A DNA stretch of 64,000 nucleotides, from assembly GCF_900155965.1 (NCBI RefSeq), contig NZ_FTMG01000002.1:310001-374000 (forward strand), read 5' to 3'. Position 1 is the first letter of the stretch. Each line of letters begins with the position of its first letter. The translations under genes and the position numbers were made by a program. The notes below the pieces were generated by a model. The model did not search any database and was not told the origin of the DNA. It saw only the letters and a list, made by a program, of their open reading frames with translations. Origin of the DNA: Mucilaginibacter lappiensis (lineage in GTDB: Bacteria > Bacteroidota > Bacteroidia > Sphingobacteriales > Sphingobacteriaceae). Below are positions 43,764-51,946 of this stretch, in pieces.

Positions 43764-44993
43764 CTAATCATCGCTGGTATCACCGTTGCCGGTATAGGCG
43801 CTTTTGCGTACAATAGGCATACCTGCGGCCTTAAACAGATCATCCAGTTTTAACAAGCTGCCATTGGCTAAATTAGTTAACAGCACAATGGTGATATCGT
43901 TTTTCATGTCGCGCAAATAAATGTGCCTGAAGCCGTGCCACCAGCCGGTATGATAAATAACCTCCTGCCCAGGTGCGGTAAATGTACGCCAGCCATAACC
44001 ATAGCTAAAGTGGCCATGCAGCATGGGGTTACGGGGTACATAAGCCGAATCGAGCGTAGCCTGCTTTAATAAACGCCCCGCCCGTAAAGCACGATCAAAT
44101 AAGAACAGATCGCCAACCGTACTGTAAATGCCCTTGTCGCCCACAGGGCCATCCAGGAAATTTTGTGCTACAGAGTACCGCCATTGCCCGCGATCATGGC
44201 CCACTACGTCAACCGGTATTTTATCATATACAGCCTTGGAATATACATGGGTATGCACCATGCTGGCCGGGGCAAATACGTTCTGTTTCATAAAATCGGC
44301 ATAGCTCATACCGCTCACTTTTTCAATAATAGCGCCCAGCACCATAAAGTTGGAGTTGTTATACAAAAAGCGTTTGTTGGGTACATTAAACGGACGTGGT
44401 TTATAATCGGCTATCATTTTCATGGCCTCGGCATTGGTGAGCCCCTTTTTCTGGTTCAAATGCTGGCTGCGGTATATATCGTCAATAAAATATACATAGT
44501 TCATCATACCCGAGCGATGGGTAAGCAGCAGGCGTATGGTAACCCCACTGTATGGAAAGTCGGGATAAAACTTCTTTACATCATCGTCCAATGTGAGTTT
44601 GCCACGTTCCATCAGCATTAAAATAGCGGTGGAGGTCATGGTTTTAGTAACCGATGCCAGTTCAAATTGAGAGCTTAATTTCAGGCTGTCGCGATGCAGG
44701 TAATCGGCCCAGCCTATCGCGTTTTCATAAACTATCTTTCCTTTTTTTGCCACCAGTACGTTGCCATTAAAGCCACGGGTACGATGAAGCTCTTTCATCA
44801 CCTCGTCTATCTTTTTATCGGCGTTTTTGGGGTTGTAGGCCAGCAGGGTGGCGGTATCTAAAGGTTTGCTTTCGGCGGGACTTAAACTTTTATTTTTATC
44901 ATTGTTTTTTGACGAACAGGATGTTAATATCAGCAATGTTGCGGTAACTGTTAAAATGCTCTGGTACACTAATCTCATAAATGAATTTCTCAA
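43764..44993 (-). CDS. Beta-lactamase-family serine hydrolase (lipoprotein)
   Basis: A 409-residue hydrolase of the class C beta-lactamase/DD-peptidase fold. Signal peptide with lipobox LILTSC (Cys26). Catalytic SxxK is S114-V-T-K117 in ELASVTKTM; the YxN motif is FLYNNSNF; the third motif is HTGWW (HxG instead of KTG), which is common in the esterase/transpeptidase-like branch. The protein is probably outer-membrane or periplasmic and may trim peptidoglycan or act as esterase; it is not evidence of a true antibiotic-resistance enzyme. It diverges from the TPR gene at 45087. Confidence 0.9.
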   Translation of the reverse strand: MRNSFMRLVYQSILTVTATLLILTSCSSKNNDKNKSLSPAESKPLDTATLLAYNPKNADKKIDEVMKELHRTRGFNGNVLVAKKGKIVYENAIGWADYLHRDSLKLSSQFELASVTKTMTSTAILMLMERGKLTLDDDVKKFYPDFPYSGVTIRLLLTHRSGMMNYVYFIDDIYRSQHLNQKKGLTNAEAMKMIADYKPRPFNVPNKRFLYNNSNFMVLGAIIEKVSGMSYADFMKQNVFAPASMVHTHVYSKAVYDKIPVDVVGHDRGQWRYSVAQNFLDGPVGDKGIYSTVGDLFLFDRALRAGRLLKQATLDSAYVPRNPMLHGHFSYGYGWRTFTAPGQEVIYHTGWWHGFRHIYLRDMKNDITIVLLTNLANGSLLKLDDLFKAAGMPIVRKSAYTGNGDTSDD

Positions 44994-45086
44994 CTTAAAC
45001 GAATGCGAAAATTAGAAATTATAACGCAGGTATGAATTAAAGTTTTAATTTTTTCTTTAAAGGGGATTCTCTTTGTATGTTTAGGT

Positions 45087-46091
45087 ATGGATTTAGGTAA
45101 AAAACTCAAACTCATTATTTTATTTTTGTTGTTGTCGATTGCTACGTATGCACAAAATGCGGATGTAAGCGCGTTGATAAAAGAGGGCATTGAGCTTAAC
45201 AATGCTCATAACTACACCGCTGCGATTGAAAAATACAAACAGGCCCTAACCGCCGATCCGGAAAATATCCAGGCTAATTACCAGATGGCCTTTTCACTGG
45301 TTTCATCAGGTAAAGGTACGGACGGAATCACCTATCTAAATAAAGTAGTTAAAACAAGTAACAACTTTACGGGGCCGGCCTACGAGCTCCTGGGAAGTAT
45401 TTATGATGCGACAAAACAACCACAACAGGCTATAGATGCATACAAAGCCGGAATTAAGATTAAACCAGACTATCAACCCTTCTATTTTAACATTGGCCTG
45501 GCCTATTTCAGAGCCGGTAAATATGCCGATGCAGAACTGGCTGCAATTGAAGCCATCAAGCTTGATCCCAAACACGCCAACAGTCAGCGGCTGTATGGTT
45601 TGGTAACGTTCCATCAAAATAAACGAGCCCCCGCCCTGCTGGCCCTGTGCAATTTTTTATTACTGGAACCCGATGGTCCGCGATCTGCCGAGGCATATGC
45701 CAATATGCAAAGCATTTTAAAAGGAGGAGCACTAAAAATAGAGGGCAAAACTGATGTTGAAAACATCGCTTTAAATAAAGCAATAGCCACCGCGGCTGCT
45801 ACTACCGATAACAGAAAATACGCCTCCCCGGCCGATCTGCTGGCCGCCCAGTTAAAGGCGATATTTATAGCCATTGGCGAACTGTCCGAAAAACAAACCG
45901 GGAATGATTTTTTCAGGAATTATTACGCGGGTTTCTTTTACAAACTGGCCCAAACAGAACACATGCCCGCTTTTGCCCGGTTGATGGATCTGAGCGCTAA
46001 TAAAGCTGCCGATATACAATGGCTGCAGCAGAATGAGGATAAACGCAAGGCATTGGAAGCGTGGGTGGCTGCCGCGGAAAGAAAGTTTTGA
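45087..46091 (+). CDS. Exported TPR-repeat protein
   Basis: A 334-residue protein with signal peptide ending SIATYAQ-NADVS. Three to four tetratricopeptide repeats are clear: NNAHNYTAAIEKYKQALTADPEN, GPAYELLGSIYDATKQPQQA, QPFYFNIGLAYFRAGKYADA and LDPKHANSQRLYGLVTFHQN. The C-terminal 130 residues are helical without TPR motifs. It is probably a periplasmic scaffold. It ends just before an AT-rich two-gene cassette and is not part of it by composition. Confidence 0.88.
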   Translation: MDLGKKLKLIILFLLLSIATYAQNADVSALIKEGIELNNAHNYTAAIEKYKQALTADPENIQANYQMAFSLVSSGKGTDGITYLNKVVKTSNNFTGPAYELLGSIYDATKQPQQAIDAYKAGIKIKPDYQPFYFNIGLAYFRAGKYADAELAAIEAIKLDPKHANSQRLYGLVTFHQNKRAPALLALCNFLLLEPDGPRSAEAYANMQSILKGGALKIEGKTDVENIALNKAIATAAATTDNRKYASPADLLAAQLKAIFIAIGELSEKQTGNDFFRNYYAGFFYKLAQTEHMPAFARLMDLSANKAADIQWLQQNEDKRKALEAWVAAAERKF

Positions 46092-46146
46092 GGATATTGA
46101 AACATATGATATATTTATAGCATAATTAAAACCTAAATCTGTAACA

Positions 46147-47013
46147 ATGGCTATTAAAAAATTCAAGTTTTACGTCTTCAATATTAAACTACAGTCGTTA
46201 AAAGAAGGGGATGAAAGGATAATTGCCTATGAAAACTTAATAAAAGCAATCACTTCAAAACCACATTTTACTCGACTCAATAAGAATGAGGCTATAACGA
46301 TGTATAAGCCATTTGAACGAGAGGAAAAAGGCTTAAAATATTTTTATGGTAATTTAGGGAAAGGAATCTCATTTTTCGATAAAGATGAAATAAGAGTCAT
46401 TAACAATAATAAAGTTTCAAAAGAAGTAGTTAATAAGGATAATATTCTAGAACCAATTACCGGCGAGTATATTTTTATTCCTAGTATTCACCGTTTAGGT
46501 TTATTAAAGACGCCGAATTCACCCACCGTTGGCGATGTTGAACGATTCTTAAGGGAGCATTTGGGTAAATATATTGCCCCAGATGAAAAAATTGAGATTG
46601 ACTTTGAGAAAGAACCATCGATAATAGATGAAATTTTCAATGCAGAAGCTGTTTATAAATTAAGTTATGAGATAACATATACTAATTCCGATGCATTGCC
46701 AGCTCAAGGTGAGTTATTTGATGAATATCTTCATGAAAATAACATCGGGAAGCTATCTGTTATAGCGGAGGCTGACCACAATCAGGAAGGATTGAAAATA
46801 AAAGATGTTAATTTTTTAGGGGGTGGAATTGAAGTCGCAAGAAATAACGGAGTTATAAAATCAGCTAAAATCAAAACCCCCGATAGTAGAAAAATTAAGA
46901 CGGTATCTAATACACAAAAGCCTTTGTTACAAGAAGCTGAATTGATAAATGAAAATGATATAAAACCTCAGCGCTGGTTTAATAAATTTATCCATTTGTA
47001 TAGAGGTATATGA
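46147..47013 (+). CDS. Unrecognised soluble protein of an AT-rich two-gene cassette
   Basis: A 288-residue soluble protein without signal peptide or membrane helix. It starts AIKKFKFYVFNIKLQSLK, has a YFYGNLGKGISFFD block, a SPTVGDVERFLREHL helix, a long strand-rich middle and ends with a basic QRWFNKFIHLYRGI tail. The shape resembles DUF4747-type proteins from memory, which is not checked. Codon use is clearly AT-rich (many aaa, aat, tta, ata) compared with neighbours such as fumC, suggesting recent transfer. Three nt separate it from a four-helix membrane protein gene, so the two form an operon and probably a functional pair, perhaps a defence or toxin-type system. Function unknown. Confidence 0.75.
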   Translation: MAIKKFKFYVFNIKLQSLKEGDERIIAYENLIKAITSKPHFTRLNKNEAITMYKPFEREEKGLKYFYGNLGKGISFFDKDEIRVINNNKVSKEVVNKDNILEPITGEYIFIPSIHRLGLLKTPNSPTVGDVERFLREHLGKYIAPDEKIEIDFEKEPSIIDEIFNAEAVYKLSYEITYTNSDALPAQGELFDEYLHENNIGKLSVIAEADHNQEGLKIKDVNFLGGGIEVARNNGVIKSAKIKTPDSRKIKTVSNTQKPLLQEAELINENDIKPQRWFNKFIHLYRGI

Positions 47014-47016
47014 TTT

Positions 47017-47667
47017 ATGTACAGCGACCCAGAAGAAATTAAAGCTAAACACAAAGGAGATATTCGTACTTTATGGAATATTTATCAGTCAGATGGAAAG
47101 TTTTATAAGAATTTCTTTTTTAAGGTCAGTATAATATTATCCGTTTTATTTATAGTATCACTCTGCTTCAGTATGACAAGTGCTTATGATATCATTCAGA
47201 AGGTTGTCGAAGTTGCTTTCGGAATATTACCAAGTATGCTTGGCTTTAATTTAGGAGCATATGTCTTAATTGTCGGGTTTGGTGGAACTGAAATATTAAG
47301 TAAAATAACAAAACCTCTGAAAGGGCAAAATAATTACAGTTTCTATCAGAAATTGAATGGAGTAATGGGGGTTTCAGTGCTTGTGCAAATAAGCGCATTA
47401 TTATCATCCTTTTTTATACGTATATGGGATAAACTTCAAGATGGTATTATCTGGAAGCCTAGCTGTACCGCTCTTGTTTTCGTTGAAAAATCTATAAATG
47501 TTAGTGCATTATTCTTCATGACATTTTTAGTTACCTATAGCATATTAATACTCGTAAGTGTTATAAAGCACGTTTTTATGTTCTCGCAAACGATTCACTT
47601 CTTTACTTACACCAATAGGATAGCGGATGATCAAAAGAAAGATCAAAGTACTAAAACTAATTCATGA
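47017..47667 (+). CDS. Unrecognised four-helix membrane protein, partner of the upstream gene
   Basis: A 216-residue inner-membrane protein with four hydrophobic segments at about 32-56, 62-92, 113-136 and 153-186. The second has a Gly-rich re-entrant-looking motif, LPSMLGFNLGAYVLIVGFGG. Both ends are charged and probably cytosolic; the C-tail is Lys/Gln/Asp-rich. It follows its soluble partner after 3 nt and shares the same AT-rich composition. A soluble protein plus a four-helix membrane partner recalls two-gene phage-defence pairs such as Kiwa, but I see no sequence match to that system. It may be a membrane effector controlled by the partner; that is inference. Confidence 0.75.
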   Translation: MYSDPEEIKAKHKGDIRTLWNIYQSDGKFYKNFFFKVSIILSVLFIVSLCFSMTSAYDIIQKVVEVAFGILPSMLGFNLGAYVLIVGFGGTEILSKITKPLKGQNNYSFYQKLNGVMGVSVLVQISALLSSFFIRIWDKLQDGIIWKPSCTALVFVEKSINVSALFFMTFLVTYSILILVSVIKHVFMFSQTIHFFTYTNRIADDQKKDQSTKTNS

Positions 47668-47779
47668 CTGTTCTTATTCTATGATCTCGGAAAATAAGCT
47701 TCATCATTAATCCAATAAAGCCACTAATCTTGTATTAAAAAGATTACGCTTAGCCATTCCCTTACTTCATATAAAACCA

Positions 47780-47787
47780 TAACTTTG
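47780..47787 (+). promoter_or_regulatory. -7 box of fumC
   Basis: TAACTTTG matches TAnnTTTG and lies 23 nt before the fumC ATG at 47811. Confidence 0.5.
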
Positions 47788-47810
47788 CCCTGCTAAATTT
47801 TAATACTACC

Positions 47811-49208
47811 ATGAGTTTCAGAACCGAACACGATACCATGGGCGAGGTACAGGTACCTGCCGATAAATACTGGGGAGCACAAACAGAGCGTTCACGCAAT
47901 AACTTTAAAATTGGTCCGGAGGCATCTATGCCCAAAGAGATCATTGACGCGTTTGCCTATCTTAAAAAAGCTGCCGCTTATACCAATACCGATCTGGGTG
48001 TACTACCCGCCGAAAAACGCGACCTGATAGCACAGGTTTGCGACGAAATATTAACCGGTGCTTTAGCCAGCGAATTTCCGCTGGTGATATGGCAAACCGG
48101 CTCGGGCACACAATCAAATATGAACGTGAACGAGGTGGTGGCCAACCGCTCACACGTATTGCAAGGCAATAAGCTCGGCGAAGGCAAAACTTTCATCCAC
48201 CCCAATGATGATGTGAACAAATCACAATCTTCAAATGATACTTACCCTACCGCTATGCACATCGCGGCATACAAAATACTGATCGATGTAACTATCCCTG
48301 GTATTGAAAAACTGCGTGATACGCTGCAGGCTAAAGTTGAGGCATTTAAAAACGTGGTAAAAATTGGCCGTACGCACCTGATGGATGCTACACCGTTGAC
48401 TTTAGGCCAGGAATTTTCTGGTTATGTATCTCAATTAAATCACGGTTTAAAGGCGCTGCGTAATACATTGGATCACCTGTCTGAATTGGCTTTAGGAGGT
48501 ACTGCTGTTGGTACCGGCATCAACACCCCTAAAGGGTACGATGTAAAAGTGGCCGAATACATTGCCAAGTTTACCGGTCTGCCATTTATCACTGCTGAGA
48601 ATAAATTTGAAGCCTTGGCTGCGCATGACGCTATTGTGGAAAGCCATGGTGCATTGAAACAGATAGCCGTATCCTTAATGAAAATAGCTAATGATATCCG
48701 GATGCTGGCTTCTGGTCCGCGTTCAGGTATTGGCGAGATCCATATCCCAGATAACGAGCCGGGATCATCTATTATGCCGGGCAAGGTTAATCCAACCCAA
48801 AACGAGGCGGTTACCATGGTAGCTGCCCAGGTAATGGGTAACGACGTAGCCATATCCATTGGCGGATCAAACGGACATTACGAACTGAATGTATTTAAGC
48901 CGTTAATGGCTGCCAACTTTTTACAGTCGGCCCGTTTAATTGGCGATGCCTGCGTTTCCTTTAATGATCATTGCGCGGTTGGCATTGAACCCAACTACGA
49001 AGGCATTAAAAAACACCTGGAAAACTCACTGATGCTAGTTACCGCGTTAAACCCGCATATCGGTTATGAGAATGCGGCCAAAATTGCCAAGACCGCGCTG
49101 AAAGAAGGCACATCACTACGTGAAGCCGCCATAGGTCTGGGCTTGTTAACCAACGAGCAGTTTGACCAATGGGTACGCGCCGAAGATATGATAGGTTCTT
49201 TAAAATAA
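47811..49208 (+). CDS. fumC: Class II fumarate hydratase
   Basis: A 465-residue enzyme of the fumarase/aspartase superfamily that hydrates fumarate to malate in the TCA cycle, the step after SdhABC. It has [14 protein letters not shown], the Lys/His region of [22 protein letters not shown] and the signature [15 protein letters not shown]. Iron-sulfur cysteines are absent, as in class II. Composition is like the rest of the chromosome, in contrast to the upstream cassette. A G/C-rich hairpin (49224) ends it. Confidence 0.97.
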   Translation: MSFRTEHDTMGEVQVPADKYWGAQTERSRNNFKIGPEASMPKEIIDAFAYLKKAAAYTNTDLGVLPAEKRDLIAQVCDEILTGALASEFPLVIWQTGSGTQSNMNVNEVVANRSHVLQGNKLGEGKTFIHPNDDVNKSQSSNDTYPTAMHIAAYKILIDVTIPGIEKLRDTLQAKVEAFKNVVKIGRTHLMDATPLTLGQEFSGYVSQLNHGLKALRNTLDHLSELALGGTAVGTGINTPKGYDVKVAEYIAKFTGLPFITAENKFEALAAHDAIVESHGALKQIAVSLMKIANDIRMLASGPRSGIGEIHIPDNEPGSSIMPGKVNPTQNEAVTMVAAQVMGNDVAISIGGSNGHYELNVFKPLMAANFLQSARLIGDACVSFNDHCAVGIEPNYEGIKKHLENSLMLVTALNPHIGYENAAKIAKTALKEGTSLREAAIGLGLLTNEQFDQWVRAEDMIGSLK

Positions 49209-49223
49209 GAGCCTCAGCCCAAA

Positions 49224-49251
49224 CCCCTCTCCTACAGGAGAGGGGCTTTTT
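49224..49251 (+). terminator. Terminator of fumC (G/C-rich repeat)
   Basis: Stem cccctctcct / aggagagggg with aca loop and T run. It belongs to the G/C-rich repeat style seen at 51206. Confidence 0.85.
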
Positions 49252-49278
49252 ATTTACTGCTTTTATAGCAAATTGTTT

Positions 49279-49818
49279 ATGTCAAAGCCATTTAGCTTTA
49301 GTCTTTTATCTATCATTACAAAAGGACCTTTTGCCTTTTACCTTTTACCTTTCGCCTTTTTACTAGCCTCTTGCACCATGAACCCGGATAAGCAAAAACC
49401 CGGCGAAAAATATGTTCAGGGCGAGTGGCGGCAGGATTCGGTACCGGCGCAAAAGCGATTAGTTTCCTATTCGCTTTATGATCTTAAATTCAGCTGCGAT
49501 TCGTTCTTTGTAAAGATCAGTTCCTATAGCAAAGTAAATTACGGTGCTGATAGCTGCATGAACAGCGGTCACTGGGCCGAATACATCAAGGGCACCTACA
49601 CGCAACGGCAGGACACCCTGCACCTGAAAGGCGAGTTTTGTAATGCCGATGGCAGTTATAAAGACGAGAAAGGCTGTTTCCGTTCCGGCGATTATGAAGA
49701 GTATTTTAAGGTGAAACAAAAAACCGACTCGCTTATCCAGTTTGCCAGTACATCCAACGTTATACCCATCAACGCCCATTTAATTAAACGAACAAGCTGC
49801 ACACCAAAGCCATTGTAA
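49279..49818 (+). CDS. Small predicted lipoprotein
   Basis: A 179-residue protein. The signal peptide ends PFAFLLASCTMN with lipobox Cys at about 34. Unusually, the signal-peptide region is encoded by a quasi-repeat of cctttt words (gaccttttgccttttacctt and variants, about 49325-49365). The mature part has short strands around GTYTQRQDTLHLKGEF and four Cys that could form disulfides. No function is recognised. ATG 49279 is preferred over TTG 49273. It sits after fumC and before the S1/P1 nuclease; spacing to the latter is 85 nt. Confidence 0.7.
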   Translation: MSKPFSFSLLSIITKGPFAFYLLPFAFLLASCTMNPDKQKPGEKYVQGEWRQDSVPAQKRLVSYSLYDLKFSCDSFFVKISSYSKVNYGADSCMNSGHWAEYIKGTYTQRQDTLHLKGEFCNADGSYKDEKGCFRSGDYEEYFKVKQKTDSLIQFASTSNVIPINAHLIKRTSCTPKPL

Positions 49819-49903
49819 CAATGATCCATCATGAGTATCCATTTAAATAAAATATAAAAGACTTATGATAGCTTTATTGCCAATAAAAAAACAAAGTAAA
49901 ATA

Positions 49904-50698
49904 ATGAAAACCCAATTTTTCAAAAAGATTATCCTGCTTATTGCCGTATTTTATATTCCATTGCAAAGTATGGCCTGGGGACCTACCGGTCACCGTGTTT
50001 GCGGACAGATAGCCGACAGTTATTTAACCCCCAAAGCGCGAAAAGTTATACAGGGAATTTTAGGTTACGAGTCAATCGCCATTGGTAGTAACTGGGCCGA
50101 TTTTATTAAATCAGACCCGGCCTATAACTACCTGTACACCTGGCATTTTATTGACCTAGACAAGGCATATACCTATCCCGAGCTGCAAGCTTATTTAAAG
50201 GCAGACACTGCTACTGATGCCTATACCAAAATGAATTTCCTAATAGCAGAGTTAAAGAAACCAAATCTTAGTAAGACTAATAAGCAGGTTTACCTGCATA
50301 TGCTGATCCACATTGTAGAGGACGTGCATCAGCCGCTGCATACCGGCCACACCAGTGATAAGGGGGCTAATGATATTAAAGTACAATGGTTTGGTAAAGA
50401 AAGCAACCTGCATTCGGTTTGGGACAGCGGCCTGATTGATTTTCAGCAACTGAGCTATACCGAGTATGCAACCATGATCAACCATACCACTGCTGCAGAG
50501 CGGGCCAAATTGCAAAGCGCCCCGATAAGCGAATGGTTGTTTGAAAGCAACCAGCTTGCAGAAAAACTGTATGCCGATACCAAAACCGGAGATAGCCTGA
50601 GCTACAAATACAATTTTAAATACATCGATATACTGAATCACCAGATGCTGAAAGCAGGCGTTCGCCTTGCCGGTGTATTGAATAAGATATTTGGATAA
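49904..50698 (+). CDS. Secreted S1/P1-type zinc nuclease
   Basis: A 264-residue exported nuclease of the S1/P1 and phospholipase C superfamily. The signal peptide ends SMA, so mature W1 starts WGPTGHRVC; N-terminal Trp coordinates zinc in the family. Further zinc residues appear in NWADFIK, TWHFIDLD, HMLIHIVEDVHQPLHTGHT and HSVWDSGLI. It hydrolyses single-stranded DNA/RNA, probably in the periplasm or outside. ATG 49904 is chosen because it gives a clean signal peptide; an upstream ATG at 49865 would add 13 residues. A perfect 16-bp hairpin follows. Confidence 0.92.
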   Translation: MKTQFFKKIILLIAVFYIPLQSMAWGPTGHRVCGQIADSYLTPKARKVIQGILGYESIAIGSNWADFIKSDPAYNYLYTWHFIDLDKAYTYPELQAYLKADTATDAYTKMNFLIAELKKPNLSKTNKQVYLHMLIHIVEDVHQPLHTGHTSDKGANDIKVQWFGKESNLHSVWDSGLIDFQQLSYTEYATMINHTTAAERAKLQSAPISEWLFESNQLAEKLYADTKTGDSLSYKYNFKYIDILNHQMLKAGVRLAGVLNKIFG

Positions 50699-50721
50699 TT
50701 TATTTAAGCTAAAGGCCGAAG

Positions 50722-50765
50722 GCTTAAAGCAAAAAGCTTTGAGCTTTCGGCTTTTTGCTTTAAGC
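50722..50765 (+). terminator. 16-bp perfect hairpin after the nuclease gene
   Basis: gcttaaagcaaaaagc at 50722-50737 pairs exactly with 50750-50765. It lies just before the phosphatase start at 50773 and could end nuclease transcription. Confidence 0.7.
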
Positions 50766-50772
50766 TTAAAAT

Positions 50773-51240
50773 ATGAAGATACTAATGGTTTGCCTGGGTA
50801 ATATATGCCGTTCGCCGCTGGCGGAAGGGATTATGCAGCACCTGAGCGATGAGCAGGGTTTAAATTGGACGGTCGATTCGGCCGGTACGGGAAGCTGGCA
50901 TGTGGGTGAAGGTCCCGACAAGCGATCTGTTCGTGCAGCCCGCAACCACGGTGTCGACATCAGCAAGCAGGTTTGCCGCCAGTTTAAAACAAAAGATTTT
51001 GATCATTTCGATCATGTTTTTGTGATGGATAAAAACAACATGAACGATGTGCTGAACATGGCTCGTAATGACGATGAGGCCCAAAAAGTAAAACTATTGC
51101 TTGGGGATAAAATAGTTCCTGATCCTTATTACGATGATAACCAGTTTGAACCCGTTTTTGAACTGATTGAAGGTGGTTGTAAGGATATTATTAAAGAGTT
51201 GAGGAGCCTCACCCAACCCTCTCCAAAGGAGAGGGCTTAA
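50773..51240 (+). CDS. Low-molecular-weight protein-tyrosine phosphatase
   Basis: A 155-residue phosphatase. The P-loop is VCLGNICRSP with C7-x5-R13; the general acid Asp lies in VPDPYYDDN. It dephosphorylates tyrosine residues, often in capsule/exopolysaccharide control, but the family also has arginine phosphatases; no partner kinase is nearby. The last residues (SLTQPSPKERA) come from a G/C-rich repeat (accctctccaaaggagaggg), which also provides the stop, so the C-terminus is probably longer or different from that of close relatives. Confidence 0.92.
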   Translation: MKILMVCLGNICRSPLAEGIMQHLSDEQGLNWTVDSAGTGSWHVGEGPDKRSVRAARNHGVDISKQVCRQFKTKDFDHFDHVFVMDKNNMNDVLNMARNDDEAQKVKLLLGDKIVPDPYYDDNQFEPVFELIEGGCKDIIKELRSLTQPSPKERA

Positions 51241-51310
51241 AGTGTTTTTTTAAAGTCTCCCCTCTCGGGGGAGATTATTACATGAGGGCTTCGCCGTTTA
51301 GAGGGGGCTA
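51206..51310. repeat. G/C-rich repeat shared by two convergent genes
   Basis: Units ccctctccaaaggagaggg and tctcccctctcgggggaga, then cgccgtttagagggggct. It encodes the C-terminus and stop of the phosphatase on the plus strand and the last residues and stop of the GNAT gene on the minus strand. The right half is shared with 63421-63475. Confidence 0.75.
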
Positions 51311-51810
51311 CTTCTGCTTACCTTAAAAAAAGGAAGATCCTCACCATACCAAAAAGCACGACCGTGCGGTTGGAAACCAGCCTTAAATAAAACCTTTTGC
51401 GATGCCCTGTTTTCGGGATGGGTAACCGCGCATATTTCTTTAAGCCCAATTTCGTTCAAGCCGTAGGATACCAACGCTTGGGCAAGCTCCGTAGCAATGC
51501 CCGATCCCCAGTATTTGAGGTGCAGGCGGTAGCCCAGTTCAATGCTGCTGCTATCAAATTCACTATAGTTGAGGATGCAAACACCCACAAAATCATTATC
51601 AGCCAGGCTAAAGATACCCCAGCGTCCCATGCCCGATTGTTTTTGATAATCCTTGAGGGTATCCTTAAAAACCTTTTTGCTTTCCTGCGCAGTGCGTTTT
51701 TTTACATAGCGGGTTAAACGCGCGTCGGCATCAAGGTCAAGCAAAAGGGTTTCATCTTCGGGTGTAAATTCACAGATCAGCAAGCGCGGCGTTTGAGTAA
51801 TAATGTTCAT
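51298..51810 (-). CDS. GNAT N-acetyltransferase (RimJ/RimL-like)
   Basis: A 170-residue acyltransferase. It starts NIITQTPRLLICEFTPEDE like RimJ/RimL family members, then WGIFSLADNDFVGVCILNY, the helix YWGSGIATELAQALVSYGLNE near the acetyl-CoA loop, and CAVTHPENRASQKVLFKAGF with the typical N-x-A-S motif. It probably acetylates a small molecule or a protein N-terminus. Met at 51810 is chosen; an upstream Met at 51861 adds 17 unlikely residues. The last codons (SPL-stop) come from the G/C-rich repeat at 51206-51310. Confidence 0.9.
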   Translation of the reverse strand: MNIITQTPRLLICEFTPEDETLLLDLDADARLTRYVKKRTAQESKKVFKDTLKDYQKQSGMGRWGIFSLADNDFVGVCILNYSEFDSSSIELGYRLHLKYWGSGIATELAQALVSYGLNEIGLKEICAVTHPENRASQKVLFKAGFQPHGRAFWYGEDLPFFKVSRSSPL

Positions 51811-51934
51811 GGTTCTCAAAAATATATTTTTCCGCAAAGGCTTAGGTAAAAAGAGTGTCATTTAAGTCAATACGGGGCATAAAGTCATGGTGTTACAGGG
51901 TTGGATTATTGTAAACCCATAATTTGCTTTTTTG

Positions 51935-51942
51935 TACATTTG
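51935..51942 (+). promoter_or_regulatory. -7 box immediately before hisS
   Basis: TACATTTG matches TAnnTTTG and lies only 4 nt before the ATG at 51947. With a start site 4 nt downstream, the mRNA would begin at or next to the ATG. No TTG at the exact -33 distance is seen. Confidence 0.5.
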
Positions 51943-51946
51943 CCGC

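Noticed and set aside
43764..44993. Antibiotic-resistance beta-lactamase
   Set aside because: The fold is shared, but the third motif is HxG and the protein is a lipoprotein; esterase or peptidase activity is as likely.
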